Source: Bacteroidota bacterium
Lineage (GTDB): Bacteria > Bacteroidota > Bacteroidia > UBA4408
Direction of reading: 5' to 3'
DNA: 64,000 nt
NCBI GenBank assembly: GCA_016721765.1
Contig: JADKHO010000001.1
Span: 186,001-250,000 of the forward strand
Below the pieces are notes generated by a model. That model was given only the letters and a program-made list of their open reading frames with translations. It had not been told where the DNA came from and made no database searches. The translations under genes were made by a program, and so were the position numbers. Shown here in pieces: positions 63,150 through 64,000 of the stretch (positions within the stretch are counted from its first letter, which is position 1; the number at the start of each line of letters is the position of its first letter).

Positions 63150-63213
63150 TTTAAATTTTGTTCAGTTTGTTTATTGATATCCGTTTCAAGTTAGCACTGT
63201 CCCCAAGCATGAC

Positions 63214-63350
63214 GCATAACGGTTTGAGGGTTTAAGAAGTTGGCGATTTTGGAGAACAAAACTGTCTGCCAGCACTGTACTTGATACAGAGCACAACGCT
63301 TCATTTAAGCACTGAACCGTTAAATTCTTAAACCCGCTGTTACCGGATGC
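63214..63350 (-). repeat. attC-like imperfect palindromic spacer, site 2
   Basis: 137 bp. GGGTTTAAGAA (63228-63238) and TTCTTAAACCC (63325-63335) form a perfect 11-bp stem, with outer ends GCATAACGG and ...CTGTTACCGGATGC. Internal CTGCCAGCAC lies 52 bp from the left end, almost the same as site 1 (53 bp), and GCACTG follows in both. The shared length, ends and spacing support a common element. Confidence 0.65.
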
Positions 63351-63442
63351 CCTTTTGTCTATCCGAAGCGATATCGTCCAAAATCCGCACACACTTTGAA
63401 CGAAGCGATTTACATTAGAAGTGATGCTCGTCCGATTACCCG

Positions 63443-63587
63443 CAAAGCTCGTGCGTTGGGAAAAATTAATTTGTAAAAAAAGGCAGAGTGGTTTTTTAGG
63501 TGGCGAAAAAAATACTCTCTTAAAAAAATTGCATTCAGTGTTGGCTTGTGCGTTTTTTAAGAGTGTATTTTTTTGTGCGTTAGCTTT
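63443..63587 (-). repeat. palindromic spacer, possible site 3 or terminator
   Basis: Inverted arms AAAAAAATACTCTCTTAAAA and the matching TTTTAAGAGTGTATTTTTTT enclose about 27 bases, with one mismatch. Outer GCAAAGCTCGTGCG and TTGTGCGTTAGCTTTC are partly inverted. It follows the stop of the gene at 63589 and could be a transcription terminator, another attC-like site, or both. A minus-strand ORF across it (63186-63596) has no plausible protein features. Confidence 0.45.
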
Positions 63588-63588
63588 C

Positions 63589-64000
63589 TTATTCATTCGT
63601 TGGATAAAGTAAATTAATTGTGTGATACCAATAAAAAAGTGCTTCTCCCTCTGCTACAAATTTTAATCTCTTGTTCAAGTAAATGTAGTCAGTGTTCGTT
63701 ATTAAGTATTCCGTCAATGGAATTTCTTTGCTGAATTTATTTAACTCTTCCTTGTGGTCTGTCAAAATAATTGCAGCTAAGTAAGCGGCTTTTGCACTGG
63801 CTACCTGTGCTTCTAAGATGTCAAATCTTCCAAGAAAAACAAAATGTCTGAATTGGTTGATGCCAGTGTTTATCTCACCATACTTGGCTCTTTCATCATC
63901 AGTTTTTAGGATGTCCTTTCTTGCGATTAGCAATCCAGTTTCAATAGTGTCTCTTAGAACATGCTCAACAGATTCAATCTTCCTTTCTGGTCGGTATGCA
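63589..64000 (-). CDS. partial hypothetical protein at the window edge
   Basis: The minus-strand frame is open past the end of the window, so the N-terminus is missing. At least 136 residues are visible: YRPERKIESVEHVLRDTIET, GLLIARKDILKTDDERAKYG, EINTGINQFRHFVFLGRFDI and ANLLYPTNE-like end (here TINLLYPTNE). Helical, with no signal peptide in the visible part. No family is recognised. It is the last visible member of the cassette-like row. Confidence 0.5.
   Translation of the reverse strand, partial: AYRPERKIESVEHVLRDTIETGLLIARKDILKTDDERAKYGEINTGINQFRHFVFLGRFDILEAQVASAKAAYLAAIILTDHKEELNKFSKEIPLTEYLITNTDYIYLNKRLKFVAEGEALFYWYHTINLLYPTNE

Noticed and set aside
63186..63596. A 136-codon minus-strand ORF between the methyltransferase and the edge gene
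   Set aside because: It spans the attC-like site 2 and the 63443 palindrome. Arms of inverted repeats give its only order, and it overlaps the real gene end by 8 bp.

Overview
The window looks like a chromosome segment of a free-living Bacteroidota species, probably near the Chitinophagales/Sphingobacteriales. Supporting signs are many secreted proteins with a C-terminal type IX secretion (T9SS) sorting domain, an IPExxxVDY-family gene next to pyk, a LytS/LytTR pair with a propeller sensor, LpxK (so lipid A), A+T-rich intergenic DNA, few purine-rich ribosome binding sites and Bacteroidota-type promoter elements. No rRNA or tRNA gene, CRISPR array or complete insertion sequence was seen.

Layout. 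0.2-6.7 kb: hemE, then a paa-type acyl-CoA block (3-hydroxyacyl-CoA dehydrogenase, PaaI thioesterase, thiolase, PaaY-like hexapeptide protein) interrupted by a four-helix-bundle gene between imperfect inverted repeats, then mscL. 6.8-12.1 kb: a small two-helix membrane protein and the housekeeping run acpP-fabF-rnc-(SRPBCC)-IPExxxVDY-pyk. 12.1-20.2 kb: a repeat-expanded Lys/Glu/Ala helical protein, a bestrophin, a CsgG/TolB-N-like secreted protein, an HTH regulator and small proteins. 20.6-34 kb: a DNA-damage and genome-defence block with a DnaE-type polymerase, a SRAP/YedK protein, a Bro-N/DinD-like protein, a DpnI homologue with a DpnD-like partner, a Y-family polymerase fused to a degenerate 2H-phosphoesterase-like domain, a PA0069-type radical SAM protein and an XRE-S24 (LexA/CI-type) repressor. 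34-43.3 kb: sucB-sucA, a GT87-like membrane protein, a repeat array, an LVIVD-type T9SS protein, punA and lpxK. 43.3-57 kb: large T9SS surface proteins and the propeller kinase/LytTR regulator pair. 57-64 kb: single genes, all on the minus strand, separated by structured palindromic spacers (SnoaL-like, DUF5694-like, class D beta-lactamase, HAD plus transglutaminase-like fusion, GNAT, O-methyltransferase), resembling an integron-type cassette array without an integrase in the window.

How parts may work together. Two divergent intergenic regions of the damage block, dnaE/yedK and radical SAM-dinB/S24 repressor, share an inverted-repeat operator (GATTG-N5-CAATC type, four sites). This suggests one SOS-like regulon controlled by the S24 protein. 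In the 57-64 kb array, two spacers of 137-138 bp share ends, internal sequence and spacing, as attC-like recombination sites would.

Sequence quality. hemE, the hydroxyacyl-CoA dehydrogenase and the SRPBCC gene each become intact if bases are restored to short homopolymers, and dnaE is also frame-disrupted. Read or assembly errors are a real possibility, so these genes are annotated as frameshifted rather than dead. At least five dispersed intergenic repeat families occur (GC-rich palindrome family, GCGTTACAAACGC family, CACATAGRAACATAGG family, a 43.3-43.6 kb tandem pair, and GATTAGCTGATTAGC units).
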